From: Rhodospirillales bacterium
GTDB lineage: Bacteria > Pseudomonadota > Alphaproteobacteria > ATCC43930 > CGMCC-115725
Assembly: GCA_028291405.1 (NCBI GenBank)
Contig: JAQGID010000281.1
Span: 1 to 64,000, forward strand
Length of the DNA: 64,000 nt
Direction of reading: 5' to 3'
The position numbers and the translations under genes are program-made. Positions 25,897 through 36,322 of this stretch are shown in pieces. The notes beneath the pieces were generated by a model, which saw only the letters and a list, made by a program, of their open reading frames with translations, did no database searches and was not told the DNA's origin. Position 1 is the first letter of the stretch. Every line of letters starts with the position of its first letter.

Positions 25897-25922
25897 CGGC
25901 GGGAGGAGATCTCCTCCCGCCG
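25897..25922. repeat. 26-bp perfect palindrome in the pstS-pstC intergenic gap
   Basis: CGGCGGGAGGAGA/TCTCCTCCCGCCG. Confidence 0.85.
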
Positions 25923-25935
25923 TTCTCGAGGCTGC

Positions 25936-26994
25936 TTACGAGGCCGGACCGGCGAAGATGGGCTTGCCGTCGGGGCCCTTGATCTGCGTCTTCCAGGTAT
26001 CCTCGACGAGCTTGACGACCGGATCCGGCATCGGAACGTAGTCGAGCTCTTCGGCCATCTTCTGGCCGTTGTGATAGGACCAGTCGAAGAACTGCAGCAC
26101 CTGCTTGGCGACCTCGGGCTTGTCCTGCTGCTTGTACATCAGGATGAAGCTGGCGCCGGTGATCGGCCAGCTCTGCTTGCCGGGCTGATCGGTCAGCAGG
26201 AGATAGAAGCCGGGCGCGTTCTTCCAATCGGCATTCGCTGCGGCGGCCTGGAAGGAGGACGCATCCGGCTTGTTGTAGACGCCTTCCTTATTGGCGAGCA
26301 GCGTGTAGGCCATCTTGTTCTGCAGCGCGTAGGCGTACTCGACGTAGCCGATCGAGCCGTCGGTGCGGGTGACGTTCGCAGCGACGCCCTCGTTGCCCTT
26401 GCCGCCAAGACCGACCGGCCATTCGACCGCGGTGTTCGAGCCGACCTTTTCCTTCCACTCCGGGCTGACCTTCGAGAGGTAGTCGGTGAAGATGAACGTC
26501 GTGCCCGATCCGTCCGAGCGATGCACGACGGCGATCGCCTGGTCGGGCAGCTTGAGGCCGGGATTGAGCTTGGTGAGCGCCGGGTCATTCCACTTGGTGA
26601 TCTTGCCGAGGTAGATGTCGGCGAGCGTCGGCCCGTCGAGCTTCATCTTGCCGCTCTCGATGCCCTTGACGTTGATCGCCGCGACCTCGCCGCCCATGAT
26701 CATCGGGAACTGCAGCAGACCGGATTTCTCGAGCTCCTCGGCCTTGAGCGGCATGTCGGAAGCGCCGAAATCGACGGTCTTGCTCTGAATCTGCTTGATG
26801 CCGCCGCCCGAGCCGATCGACTGATAGTTCATCGCGATCCCGGTCTTCGCCTTGAAGGCCTCGGCCCATTTGGCATAGATCGGATACGGGAAGGTCGCGC
26901 CGGCGCCGGAAATTTCCGCTGCTTGCACGTGGGTCGCGGCTGCCATCGTTGCGGCAACGAGCGCACCCATCAATGCGGTGCTGTAGCGTACCAT
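25936..26994 (-). CDS. pstS: Phosphate ABC transporter substrate-binding protein PstS
   Basis: ISGAGATFPYPIYAKWAEAFKAKTGIAMNYQSIGSGGGIKQIQSKTVDFGASDMPL. Confidence 0.97.
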   Translation of the reverse strand: MVRYSTALMGALVAATMAAATHVQAAEISGAGATFPYPIYAKWAEAFKAKTGIAMNYQSIGSGGGIKQIQSKTVDFGASDMPLKAEELEKSGLLQFPMIMGGEVAAINVKGIESGKMKLDGPTLADIYLGKITKWNDPALTKLNPGLKLPDQAIAVVHRSDGSGTTFIFTDYLSKVSPEWKEKVGSNTAVEWPVGLGGKGNEGVAANVTRTDGSIGYVEYAYALQNKMAYTLLANKEGVYNKPDASSFQAAAANADWKNAPGFYLLLTDQPGKQSWPITGASFILMYKQQDKPEVAKQVLQFFDWSYHNGQKMAEELDYVPMPDPVVKLVEDTWKTQIKGPDGKPIFAGPAS

Positions 26995-27077
26995 TCGGAG
27001 TCTCCTCGTGGGAATGTTCGGCGGCGCCGAGAGCGCCTCCGTCCCGCTGTCTGATAGACATGGTAGGCGGCGATCCT

Positions 27078-27095
27078 ATGACAAATATGTTTCAG
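27078..27095 (-). promoter_or_regulatory. Candidate Pho box upstream of pstS
   Basis: Minus strand CTGAAAC-ATAT-TTGTCAT (7-4-7), about 10/14 to CTGTCAT-N4-CTGTCAT by eye, ~85-100 nt 5' of pstS. Confidence 0.5.
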
Positions 27096-28435
27096 TTTGA
27101 TGACGATCGGCCGTCACCGCCCTCGCGGCCGACGACAGCCTCGGCCGTTGCGGCACGGAGCGAGACCGTAAAGACAGATCCTTCGCCGAGCTCGCTGGTA
27201 ATTTCGAGGCGGCCGCGGTGCCGGTTGATGATGTGCTTGACGATCGCGAGGCCGAGCCCGGTGCCGCCCATCGCCCGCGAGCGCGCTGTATCGACCCGGT
27301 AGAATCGCTCGGTCAGACGCGGCAAATGCTCGCGTGCGATGCCCTCGCCATGATCGCGCACCGCGATGGCGACCAGCGGCGCCGCCGCGTCGCGGCGCGG
27401 CGGCAGCCGGCTGGTGACCTCGATCACGGTCCCCTCGCGCCCGTATTTGATCGCATTCTCGAGAAGATTCTGAAAGACCTGCGCGAGCTCGTCGGGATCG
27501 CCTTGCGCATCGGGGAGATCGGATGGCAGATCGAGGGCGATCCGCATGCCGCGCGCCTTGGCGCGGAACTCGAGCGTCGCGCTGACGCTGCCGATGACGT
27601 GGCGGAGATTGGCGCGGCCGGTCGGCGTCACGTGCTCGTTCATCTCGATTCGCGACAGCGACAGGAGATCCTCGATCAGCCGCGCCATCCGCGACGCCTG
27701 CTCGTGCATGATCGTGAGGAAGCGATCCTCCGCATCGCGATCCTCGCGGGCGGGGCCGCGCAGCGTCTCGATGAAGCCGAGCAGCGTCGCGAGCGGCGTG
27801 CGCAGCTCATGGCTGGCGTTGGCGACGAAATCGGCGCGCATCTGCTCGCTGCGCTTGGTGGCGGTCAGATCGTGCAGCGTCAGAATGACGGCACCGCCGT
27901 CGACGTTCGCGGCGAAGGGTGCCAGCCGCGCGCTGAACTGCCGCTCGACTGGCAGGTTCATCGTCAGCTCGACGTTTCGCTCGCCGTCGCCGCGCAGCAC
28001 CGCATCGGCCGCGCCGAGAATCGCCGGGTTGCGCAGCACTGCCGCGAGATCGCGACCGACGAGATTGCTGCCGAACATGTCCGCCGCTGCCGCGTTGGCG
28101 CGGACGATGGTGCGGCGCTGATCAAGCAGCAGCACCGGATCCGGCAAGGCGGCGAGCACTGCCAAGGTCGCCGCCAGCTCGGCCTCGCGCTCGACGAGGC
28201 GATGACGCCAAGTCCGGGTCAATCGGAGGATCGCGATCCACAATTCGGTGACGATGGGGCTCGCGCTGCGCACCAGCGGCGCCGCGCCGTCGTGATCGGT
28301 CATCGCCTCGATCGCCTGCCGCAGCTCGCCGAGGCCGCGAGCCACCGGCACGACCAACAGAACGAGAACAACGAAGACTCCGAGTTCCGCGAGCAACGCG
28401 AGGTCGAGCGAGAGTGCTCCGCCGACCACCAGCAA
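27092..28435 (-). CDS. phoR: Phosphate regulon sensor histidine kinase PhoR
   Basis: PAS plus HisKA (FVANASHELRTPLATLLGFIETLRG), VRDHGEGIAREHLPRLTERFYRVDTARSRAMGGTGLGLAIVKHI; adjacent to pstS. Confidence 0.93.
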   Translation of the reverse strand: MLVVGGALSLDLALLAELGVFVVLVLLVVPVARGLGELRQAIEAMTDHDGAAPLVRSASPIVTELWIAILRLTRTWRHRLVEREAELAATLAVLAALPDPVLLLDQRRTIVRANAAAADMFGSNLVGRDLAAVLRNPAILGAADAVLRGDGERNVELTMNLPVERQFSARLAPFAANVDGGAVILTLHDLTATKRSEQMRADFVANASHELRTPLATLLGFIETLRGPAREDRDAEDRFLTIMHEQASRMARLIEDLLSLSRIEMNEHVTPTGRANLRHVIGSVSATLEFRAKARGMRIALDLPSDLPDAQGDPDELAQVFQNLLENAIKYGREGTVIEVTSRLPPRRDAAAPLVAIAVRDHGEGIAREHLPRLTERFYRVDTARSRAMGGTGLGLAIVKHIINRHRGRLEITSELGEGSVFTVSLRAATAEAVVGREGGDGRSSSN

Positions 28436-28729
28436 AATAAAGGCGATGAGGCTCGGCGCGGCAGCAAGGCCGGCTACCAGTAAGATGCGCGACAGAGGAA
28501 TTGGTTGATTTGTCAGCGGAGCCTCGCGACGACGTTCGGGCAGTATAAGTAGGTGGGGAAGAGGGGGGTCAAGCGGGCGATTTACTGCATCAGTCGCCGT
28601 AAAATTTCTGGCGTTAACCAGTTATCAACCAAATCTAGCGATTTTTTTGGTTCGGCCGCAAGATATGGCGCGACTATCGCTCCACGATCATGTATAAAAG
28701 GCCGTTCACTCGCCCTAGTGGGGGACAAC

Positions 28730-28963
28730 ATGGCACCAGTAAAGTCGACAGTGAAGAAGACAGTGAAGAAGGCGGCGCCGAAGAAGGCGCCGGCGAAGAA
28801 GGCTCCGGCTAAGGCCGCCGCGAGCAAGCCGGCCGCGAAGAAGGCGACCCCGGCGAAGAAGGCAGCTCCGGCGAAGAAGCCGGCAGCAGCCAAGAAGCCG
28901 GCCGCCAAGAAAGCGGCTCCGGCGAAGAAGGTTGCTGCCAAGAAGGCGCCGGCGAAGAAGTAG
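28730..28963 (+). CDS. Histone H1-like Lys/Ala/Pro-rich protein
   Basis: 77 aa MAPVKSTVKKTVKKAAPKKAPAKKAPAKAAASKPAAKKATPAKKAAPAKK...; ATG at 28730 preceded by an AT-richer region. Confidence 0.85.
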   Translation: MAPVKSTVKKTVKKAAPKKAPAKKAPAKAAASKPAAKKATPAKKAAPAKKPAAAKKPAAKKAAPAKKVAAKKAPAKK

Positions 28964-29052
28964 TCGCCGGACCTTCGAGCGTAAGTCAGGGCGGTACGTC
29001 GTTCGTGCCGGAACGCGCCGCCCACTAAAGAGTATCCGGCGCAGACTACCTT

Positions 29053-29082
29053 GATCGGGCGGCAGTCACGTGCCGCCCGATC
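29053..29082 (+). terminator. Strong hairpin, likely terminator of the histone-like gene
   Basis: GATCGGGCGGCA-GTCACG-TGCCGCCCGATC, perfect 12-bp stem followed by TTCGTTTC. Confidence 0.75.
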
Positions 29083-29131
29083 TTCGTTTCCGCCGCCATC
29101 TTCGCGTCGGCACCGACGCTCATGACGATCC

Positions 29132-29647
29132 TCAGATCGGCGAGCGCCCATGGATGTGCACGTTCTGGCCGCCCGCCGCGGCGAGGATGCGGGTCGCCCG
29201 GATCTCGCGGTCGTCGTCGGCGCAACGCACCCAGAGCAGCACGGCCCCCGCTGCGAGCGCCGCCGCGAATTCTTCGCTGTGCGGCCTGGTCGTGTAGCGA
29301 TCGAGCACCTCCTTGAGCGCGGCGCCGCCGAGCCCGGCGGCGACCAGCGCGCCGAGGCCGGCGGCGATCGGCCCGCCCGACAGCAGCACGATGCCGGCGA
29401 CGGTGAGCGGTCCGACCCATTTGATCTCGTCCGTGAGACCGGCCGGCAGCCAGGGATGCGGCTCCTTGGGATAGCCGGCGAGGCTGCCCGCGGCATCGAG
29501 CGAATCATGACGCGCGAGGACAGACAGATCGGTCGGCTCGAACCCGGCGGCGAAGAGCTCGCCGACGGCGGCTTGGAAATGCTCCCGATCGGCGAAGGAG
29601 GCGACCGCCTCGCGGACGATCGGAAACTTCTCGGTCGGTTCGGCCAT
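29132..29647 (-). CDS. Hypothetical membrane-associated protein with Gly-rich hydrophobic segment
   Basis: 171 aa; KFPIVREAVASFADREHFQAAVGELFAAGFEPTDLSVLARHDSL; GIVLLSGGPIAAGLGALVAAGLGGAALKEVLDRY. Confidence 0.7.
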   Translation of the reverse strand: MAEPTEKFPIVREAVASFADREHFQAAVGELFAAGFEPTDLSVLARHDSLDAAGSLAGYPKEPHPWLPAGLTDEIKWVGPLTVAGIVLLSGGPIAAGLGALVAAGLGGAALKEVLDRYTTRPHSEEFAAALAAGAVLLWVRCADDDREIRATRILAAAGGQNVHIHGRSPI

Positions 29648-29718
29648 GTCAAACTCCCTTTGCGTTCCGCGCCGCGGTGCGGGCGTGGTAGGTTCCTCCG
29701 GCATCGCGACCGCGACCC

Positions 29719-32508
29719 ATGATGCAGACCAAGCCTGCCCCCAGCCCGCATTCGAGCCCGAGCCCGCCCGCCAGCATGACCGCCAGCCTGCCCACCGCCG
29801 CGCCTGTCGATCCGAGCGACGCCGCATCGTCCAACGGGCCGCCATCCTATGGCAACGGCGCCGAGGCGGCTACGACGCCGATGATGGCGCAGTACCTCGA
29901 GATCAAGCGGGCAAACCCCGAGTGCCTGCTCTTCTACCGCATGGGCGATTTCTACGAGCTGTTCTTCGAGGACGCGGTGAAGGCCTCGGCGGCGCTCGAC
30001 ATCACGCTGACGCGGCGCGGCAAGCACGAGGGCGCCGACATCCCGATGTGCGGCGTCCCGGTGCATGCCAGCGAGGCCTATCTCTCGCGGCTGATCCGCC
30101 AGGGATTCAAAGTCGCCGTCTGCGAGCAGATGGAACATCCCGCCGAGGCGAAGAAGCGCGGCGGCAAATCGCCGGTGCGCCGCGCCGTCATCCGCGTCGT
30201 GACGCCGGGCACGATCACCGAGGACGGGCTGCTCGATGCGCAGCGGCACAATTACCTGCTGGCACTCGGCGATGCCGCCGGCGCCTTCGGCCTCGCGTGG
30301 CTCGACCTCTCGACCGGCGATTTCGCGACCCAGCCGGTCGCCGCCGCGACGCTCGGCGCCGCCCTCGCCCGCCTTGCGCCGGGCGAGATCCTGCTGCCCG
30401 AGCGGCTGCTGCAGCGCGACGATCTCCGCGAGACGCTCGGCGACTGGAAGACCGCGCTGTCGCCGCTCGCCAATCCGCGCTTCGACAGCGAGGGCGGCCG
30501 CAAGCGGCTGCAGGCGCTTTACGGCGTCGTCGCCCTCGATGCCTTCGGCAGCTTCGGCCGTGCCGAGCTCGCCGCCGCCGGCGCCCTCATCGATTACGTC
30601 GAGCTGACGCAGCGCGGCCGCCTGCCGCTGCTCGCGCCGCCGCGGCGTCTCGCCGTGGGCGCGGTCATGGAGATCGATGCCGCGACGCGGCGCAATCTCG
30701 AGCTGACCGAGACCTTGAACGGCGAGCGGCGCGGCAGTCTCCTCGCGGCGATCGACCGCAGCGTCACCGGCGCCGGCGCGCGGCTGCTCGCCGAGCATCT
30801 CGCAGCGCCGCTGACCGATGCGGCGGCGGTCGGCGCGCGGCTCGACATGGTCGAGTTCTTCGTCGTCGGCGAGCGGCTGCGCGAGGATCTCCGCGCTGTC
30901 CTGCGCCGCTGCCCGGATATCGAGCGGGCGCTGTCGCGCATCGCACTGGGGCGCGGCGGGCCGCGTGACCTCGCGGCGCTGCGCGACACGCTGGGTGAGA
31001 CCGCGGATTTGCGCAAGCTGCTGACCGGCGCGGCGCTGGCGGCGCCGCCGGCGCTCGTCGAGCAGGCCTGCCGCGACCTCGGCGAGCATGGCGCTCTGGT
31101 CGAGCGGCTGCAGCGCGCCCTCGCCGCCGAGCTGCCGCTGCTGACCCGCGACGGCGGCTTCGTCGCCGCCGGCTATGACGCCGAGCTCGACGAGCTGCGG
31201 CTGCTGCGCGACCAGAGCCGCCGCATGATGGCGCAGCTGCAGGCGCGCTATGCTGAGGAAACCGGCGTCGCCTCGCTCAAGATCCGCCACAACAACGTGC
31301 TGGGCTATTACATCGAGGTGACGCCGCAGCACGCGCCGAAGCTGATGCAGACCGCAGATGGTCCGTCGCGCTTCATCCACCGCCAGACGATGGCGAGCGC
31401 TATGCGCTTCACGACGGTCGAGCTCGGCGATATCGAGAGCCGCATTGCCAGCGCCGCCGACAAGGCGCTCGCCCTCGAGCTCGCGCTGTTCGACGCGCTG
31501 GTCGCCGCGGTGATGCAGGAGGGCGCCGCGATCGCCCGCGCTGCCGCCGCGCTGGCGGCGCTCGACGTCGGCGCCGCGCTGGCCGAGCTCGCTGTTGCGA
31601 ACCGCCACGTCCGCCCGGCGATCGACGACAGCACCGCCTTCGCGATCACCGGCGGGCGCCACCCGGTCGTCGCGGCGGCGCTGGCGGCGAGCGGCGCCGG
31701 CGGCTTCATCGCCAACGACTGCGATCTCCGCGCCGGCCAGCGGCTGTGGCTGCTGACCGGCCCCAACATGGCCGGCAAGAGCACCTTCCTGCGGCAGAAC
31801 GCGCTGATCGCGATCCTGGCCCAGATCGGTTCCTTCGTGCCGGCCGATGCCGCGCATATCGGCATCGTCGACCGGCTGTTCAGCCGCGTCGGGGCCGCCG
31901 ACGATCTGGCGCGCGGCCGCTCGACCTTCATGGTCGAGATGGTCGAGACCGCGGCGATCCTCAACCAGGCGGGTCCCCGGGCGCTCGTCATCCTCGACGA
32001 GATCGGCCGCGGCACCGCGACCTTCGACGGGCTCTCGATCGCCTGGTCCTGCGTCGAGCATCTCCACGATGCCAACCGCTGCCGCGCCCTTTTCGCGACG
32101 CATTACCACGAGCTGACGGCGCTGGCGGCGAAGCTGCCCGACCTCGCCTGCTTCACGATGCGCGTCAAGGAGTGGCAGGGCGACGTCGTCTTCCTGCACG
32201 AGGTGGCGCCGGGTGCGGCCGATCGCTCCTACGGCATTCACGTCGCCAAGCTCGCCGGCCTGCCGAGCCCGGTCATCGCGCGCGCCGAGCAGGTGCTGCA
32301 GACGCTGGAGACCGGCGAGCCCTCGAGCGCCCTCATCCGCCTGGCCGAGGATTTGCCGCTGTTCAGCGCGGCGCGGCGGCCGCCGCCGGCGCCCGCTGCG
32401 GAGCCCTCCGCCCTCGAGGCGGCGCTCACCGCGATCAGCCCCGACGAGCTGACGCCGCGCAGCGCGCTGGAGACGCTGTACCGGCTGAAGGCGCTGCTCA
32501 AAGATTGA
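29719..32508 (+). CDS. mutS: DNA mismatch repair protein MutS
   Basis: [79 protein letters not shown]. The Pro/Ser-rich first ~50 residues may be untranslated. Confidence 0.97.
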   Translation: MMQTKPAPSPHSSPSPPASMTASLPTAAPVDPSDAASSNGPPSYGNGAEAATTPMMAQYLEIKRANPECLLFYRMGDFYELFFEDAVKASAALDITLTRRGKHEGADIPMCGVPVHASEAYLSRLIRQGFKVAVCEQMEHPAEAKKRGGKSPVRRAVIRVVTPGTITEDGLLDAQRHNYLLALGDAAGAFGLAWLDLSTGDFATQPVAAATLGAALARLAPGEILLPERLLQRDDLRETLGDWKTALSPLANPRFDSEGGRKRLQALYGVVALDAFGSFGRAELAAAGALIDYVELTQRGRLPLLAPPRRLAVGAVMEIDAATRRNLELTETLNGERRGSLLAAIDRSVTGAGARLLAEHLAAPLTDAAAVGARLDMVEFFVVGERLREDLRAVLRRCPDIERALSRIALGRGGPRDLAALRDTLGETADLRKLLTGAALAAPPALVEQACRDLGEHGALVERLQRALAAELPLLTRDGGFVAAGYDAELDELRLLRDQSRRMMAQLQARYAEETGVASLKIRHNNVLGYYIEVTPQHAPKLMQTADGPSRFIHRQTMASAMRFTTVELGDIESRIASAADKALALELALFDALVAAVMQEGAAIARAAAALAALDVGAALAELAVANRHVRPAIDDSTAFAITGGRHPVVAAALAASGAGGFIANDCDLRAGQRLWLLTGPNMAGKSTFLRQNALIAILAQIGSFVPADAAHIGIVDRLFSRVGAADDLARGRSTFMVEMVETAAILNQAGPRALVILDEIGRGTATFDGLSIAWSCVEHLHDANRCRALFATHYHELTALAAKLPDLACFTMRVKEWQGDVVFLHEVAPGAADRSYGIHVAKLAGLPSPVIARAEQVLQTLETGEPSSALIRLAEDLPLFSAARRPPPAPAAEPSALEAALTAISPDELTPRSALETLYRLKALLKD

Positions 32509-32533
32509 GCAAAACGCGCGGTCTTGGGGAGTG

Positions 32534-32564
32534 CCGCCTGTAAGAACAGGCGATTTACAGGCGG
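32534..32564. repeat. 10-bp-stem inverted repeat just 3' of mutS
   Basis: CCGCCTGTAA-GAACAGGCGAT-TTACAGGCGG. Confidence 0.7.
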
Positions 32565-32803
32565 CCACGCGATCTTGGCACCGAAGCGTTGCGCGTCGAC
32601 GGTCCGCGGCGGCCTGGGGGCGCGTCCGCACGTCGTGCCGGGCCGCCCGGCCCGTCGGGAGTTCAGAGAAATCGCGTTGGAACGGCCAGCGGACAGAAAT
32701 TTTCGCCTCGGAAAATTAAAATGGACATTAATTTATCCGATCCGAAAAATCATGTCCAGAACATTCGGCGCGCCGAGCCGAGGCGGTCACCCCGAAAGGT
32801 CGT

Positions 32804-33703
32804 TCAACGCCTCAGCCCGGCCATTCCCTCCAGCACGGCGCAGACCGCCGCGGTGTCGCTGCTGCCGAGGCCCTGCGCCACCGCCGCGTCGTAGAGCGGC
32901 GCGGTGGCGGCGAAGAGCGGCGCGGTGACGCCGAGGCCAGCGGCGAACTCGGCGATGATCGCCATGTCCTTCTGCCAGATGTCGATCTTCATGCTCGCCG
33001 GCTCGTAGCGCGATTGCGCCATCAGCGGCGCGCGCAGCTCGAAGACGCGCGAGTTGCCGGCGCCGCCCTGGATGACGTCGACGATCGTCGCCGGGTCGAG
33101 GCCGGATTTGATGCCGAGCACCATCGCCTCGGCCGAGGCGACGTTGTGGATCGCGACCAACAGATTGGCGACGAACTTCATCCGGCTGCCGTTGCCGAAC
33201 GCGCCGAGATAGTGATGCACGCGCGAGAACATCGGGAAGACCGCCTCGGCGCGATCGTAGGCGGCGCGGTCGCCGGAGGCGTAGACCGCGAGATCGCGCG
33301 TCACCGCCTGCGCGCCGGTGCCGCTCAGCGGGCAGTCGAGCAGGGTGATGCCGGCGGCGGCGAGTGCGTCGCGGGCGCGCTGCTTGTCGGCGATCGGCAG
33401 GGTGCTGAGCTCGCAGACGATCTGCCCGGCGCGCCGCACCGCGACCAGCTGCTCGACCGTCGCGTCGAGCGCCTTGGTGCTGGGCAGGCTGGTCAGCACG
33501 ATCTCGGCGGCGCCGGCGACTTCCGCCGCCGAGGCCGCGACGGTCCCGCCTTGCGCGCCGAGCTCGGCCAGCCGAGCGGCGTCGATGTCGAAGCCGGCGA
33601 CGACGGCGCCGCTCGCCAGGATGTTGCGCGCGATCGCCGATCCCATGATGCCGAGACCGACGATGCCGACCTGCCGCGTCATGCCGCGCTCCCGGCCGGT
33701 CAT
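32804..33703 (-). CDS. NAD(P)-dependent oxidoreductase, 3-hydroxyisobutyrate dehydrogenase-like
   Basis: QVGIVGLGIMGSAIARNILASG; DCPLSGTGAQA; NLLVAIHNVASAEAMVLG. True start (MTGRERGMTRQ) overlaps the upstream stop. Confidence 0.88.
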   Translation of the reverse strand: MTGRERGMTRQVGIVGLGIMGSAIARNILASGAVVAGFDIDAARLAELGAQGGTVAASAAEVAGAAEIVLTSLPSTKALDATVEQLVAVRRAGQIVCELSTLPIADKQRARDALAAAGITLLDCPLSGTGAQAVTRDLAVYASGDRAAYDRAEAVFPMFSRVHHYLGAFGNGSRMKFVANLLVAIHNVASAEAMVLGIKSGLDPATIVDVIQGGAGNSRVFELRAPLMAQSRYEPASMKIDIWQKDMAIIAEFAAGLGVTAPLFAATAPLYDAAVAQGLGSSDTAAVCAVLEGMAGLRR

Positions 33704-34794
33704 GACCCACCACCAATCGCGCGGTTGAGCCGCGGCATCACCTCGGTCGCCACCAGCTCCATCGAGCGGCGGGCGAGGCCGCCGTCGACCCAATCCATCC
33801 CGGCATAGACCAGCGTCCCGAAATCGCCGATCCGCTCGCGGAACGCCAGCAGCTGCTCGACGACGCTCTCGACGGTGCCGCAGATCACGAGCTTGTCGAG
33901 GACGTAGTCGAGGGTGATATCCGAATCCGGCATCGCGCGGTCCTCCTTGAACAGCTCCGGCCGTCCATTGCCGATCAATTTCCGCATCAGCTGCTTGTAA
34001 TAGAACCGGTAGGGCGCGTCGGGCCCCTTGCCGTAGCGCTGCGCCGTCGCTTCGTCGTCGGCGACGAAGATCGTGCGGGCGACGCGCCAGTCGGCACGAT
34101 CGGCGGTGCGGCCGACCCCGGCGCAACCCTCCTCGTACATCTTCCAGTGCGAGGCGACCCAAGGGGACATCAGGAAATTGGCGGAGATCATGGTCCAGAA
34201 GCGCGCCCCGGCGCGCGTCGCGCTTTTCGAGAACGGCGACATCACGGTCACGACGATCGGCGGATGCGGCTTCTGAAAGGGCGTCATGATAATGCCCTGG
34301 CCGATCTCGAGATCCATCTTGCGCCGCGTCGAGATGTTCCAGAACTGGCCCTCGCGGTCGTAGGGCGCCTCGCCGGACCAGATGCCGAGGACGTGGTCGA
34401 TCGCCTCGACGAACATCGCGCCGCGATCCTTGTCGAGATTGCCGAAGGCTTCGGCATCCGAAAGCAGCCCGCCGGGGCTGATGCCGAAGAGGAACCGTCC
34501 TTTCAGCAAATGGTCGATCATCGCGACCTGCGAGGCGGTCGCGACGGGATGCATGTTCGGCATATTGACGGTGCCGCTGCCCAACTTGATCTGCCTTGTG
34601 TCGTGCACCAGGCTGGCGATGAACATCAGACATGAGGTGATGGTCTCGGCACGGTCGGTCGCGTGCTCGCCGATGAAGGCCTCACTGAAACCGAGCCGGT
34701 CGGCGAGCAGGATCGACTCGCGGTCCTCCTTCAGCGTCTCGCCGTAATCGCGCCACGGCGGATGCAGCGGCATGGTGAAATAGCTGAGTTTCAT
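33700..34794 (-). CDS. LLM-class (luciferase-like) flavin-dependent oxidoreductase
   Basis: 364 aa; MKLSYFTMPLHPPWRDYGETLKEDRESILLADRLGFSEAFIGEHATDRAETI. Confidence 0.92.
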   Translation of the reverse strand: MKLSYFTMPLHPPWRDYGETLKEDRESILLADRLGFSEAFIGEHATDRAETITSCLMFIASLVHDTRQIKLGSGTVNMPNMHPVATASQVAMIDHLLKGRFLFGISPGGLLSDAEAFGNLDKDRGAMFVEAIDHVLGIWSGEAPYDREGQFWNISTRRKMDLEIGQGIIMTPFQKPHPPIVVTVMSPFSKSATRAGARFWTMISANFLMSPWVASHWKMYEEGCAGVGRTADRADWRVARTIFVADDEATAQRYGKGPDAPYRFYYKQLMRKLIGNGRPELFKEDRAMPDSDITLDYVLDKLVICGTVESVVEQLLAFRERIGDFGTLVYAGMDWVDGGLARRSMELVATEVMPRLNRAIGGGS

Positions 34795-35034
34795 GCTTTC
34801 CTCCTCGCGGCAATGAGCCGGCGCGTTTCTTGTCGATCAAGGGACCACATTCGTGGGCGGCGTTCAACCAGCCCTTGGTGTGTCATCGACTCTCCTCACA
34901 AATGAGGATGGGCCGGCGATGGGCCCAAATATTCCTTGCTCATCAGGCCCCGCCGCTCGATCATCGCCCACAAGCTTCCGGTGAAACCCCACCGGACGAC
35001 ATGTCCCGGCAAACGGGCATCTGGGAGGAAAGCG

Positions 35035-36300
35035 ATGACCAAGTCAGTCAGTCGCCGCAAGTTCCTGGCCGGCACAGCGGCGGCCGGCGCAGCCCTCGGT
35101 ATTCGTCCCGATCTCGGCTTCCGAATCGCCGCCCCGGCGCTGGCGCAGAGCGCGCCGGCGAAGATCGGCCTGCTGACCGTCAAGACCGGACCCTTCGCCA
35201 CCGGCGGGCTGCAGATGGAGCAGGGGCTGACGACTTTCCTCAAGGAGAAGAACTACGTCCTCGCAGGCCGCAAGGTCGAGCTGATCTCCGCCGACACCGC
35301 CGGCAATCCGACCGGCGCCAAGACCAAGGCGCAGGAGCTGGTCGAGCGCGATCACGTCGATTTCGTCGTCGGCCCCCTCGCCGCCTTCGAGCTGCTCGCG
35401 ATCACCGACTACATCGAGCAGTCGAAGGTGCCGCTGCTGAGTCTCGCAGCGGCCGACGACATGACGCAGCGCAAGCCGAACCCGTGGTTCATCCGCGCGT
35501 CGGCGACATCGTCGCAATGCTGCATGCCGCTCGGCGACTATGCCGCGACCGAGCTGAAGATGAAGCGCGTCGCGACGGTCTGCGAGGATTTCGCCTTCGG
35601 CTACGAGCAGGTCGGCGGCTTCCAGACGGTCTTCGAAGCGCACGGCGGCACCATCACCAAGAAGCTGTGGACGCCGATCGTCACGCCCGACTACGCGCCC
35701 TATATCGCGCAGCTGAGCGAGGTCGACGGTGTCTGGCAGGGCTTCGCCGGCTCGAACCCGCTGAAGTTCACGCAGCAATACGCCGAGCTCGGCGCCAAGA
35801 CGAAATTCCCGCTGCTCGGCGGCGAGACCGCCTTCGACGACGCGCTGCTGAAGAGCCTCGGCGACGAGGCGCTCGGCGCGATCTCGGCATGTTTCTACTC
35901 CGCCGAGTTCGACTCGCCGAGCAACCAGCGCTTCGTCGCGGCGATGCTCAAGGACTACGACAACCTCCCCGGCATGTACGCCTCTGGTTGCTACATCAAC
36001 GGCATGTGCATCGAGGCGGCGCTCGCCAAGACCGGCGGCAAGACCGACGACAAGACGGCGCTGATGGCGGCGCTGCGCGGCGTCGCGATCACGGATACGC
36101 CGCGCGGCCCGATCGAGTTCGACCACCTCGGCAACGTCGTCGGCAACGTCTTCATCCGCAAGGTCGAGCGCAAGAACGGCAAGCTCGTCAACACGATCAT
36201 CAAGACCTATCCCAAGGTCAGCCAGTTCTGGACGGCGAAAGAGGCCGAGTATCTCGCCAAACCCAGCTACTCGCGCGACTACCCGCCGCTCAAGTCGTAG
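35035..36300 (+). CDS. ABC transporter substrate-binding protein (Leu/Ile/Val-type fold), Tat signal
   Basis: SRRKFLAGTAAAGAALG twin-Arg signal; KIGLLTVKTGPFATGGLQMEQGLTTFLKEKNYVLAGRKVELISADTAGNPTGAKTKAQELVERD. Confidence 0.9.
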   Translation: MTKSVSRRKFLAGTAAAGAALGIRPDLGFRIAAPALAQSAPAKIGLLTVKTGPFATGGLQMEQGLTTFLKEKNYVLAGRKVELISADTAGNPTGAKTKAQELVERDHVDFVVGPLAAFELLAITDYIEQSKVPLLSLAAADDMTQRKPNPWFIRASATSSQCCMPLGDYAATELKMKRVATVCEDFAFGYEQVGGFQTVFEAHGGTITKKLWTPIVTPDYAPYIAQLSEVDGVWQGFAGSNPLKFTQQYAELGAKTKFPLLGGETAFDDALLKSLGDEALGAISACFYSAEFDSPSNQRFVAAMLKDYDNLPGMYASGCYINGMCIEAALAKTGGKTDDKTALMAALRGVAITDTPRGPIEFDHLGNVVGNVFIRKVERKNGKLVNTIIKTYPKVSQFWTAKEAEYLAKPSYSRDYPPLKS

Positions 36301-36322
36301 AAAGCTCAAGGAAAACCTCAAG

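Noticed and set aside
28750-28960. Tandem gcgaagaag-type repeats as a possible CRISPR or satellite
   Set aside because: Periodicity is explained by codons for the KKAPAKK repeats; no spacers.
28582-32631. 1349-aa minus-strand ORF
   Set aside because: Antisense to mutS and low-complexity; its 3' part is also antisense to the histone-like gene.
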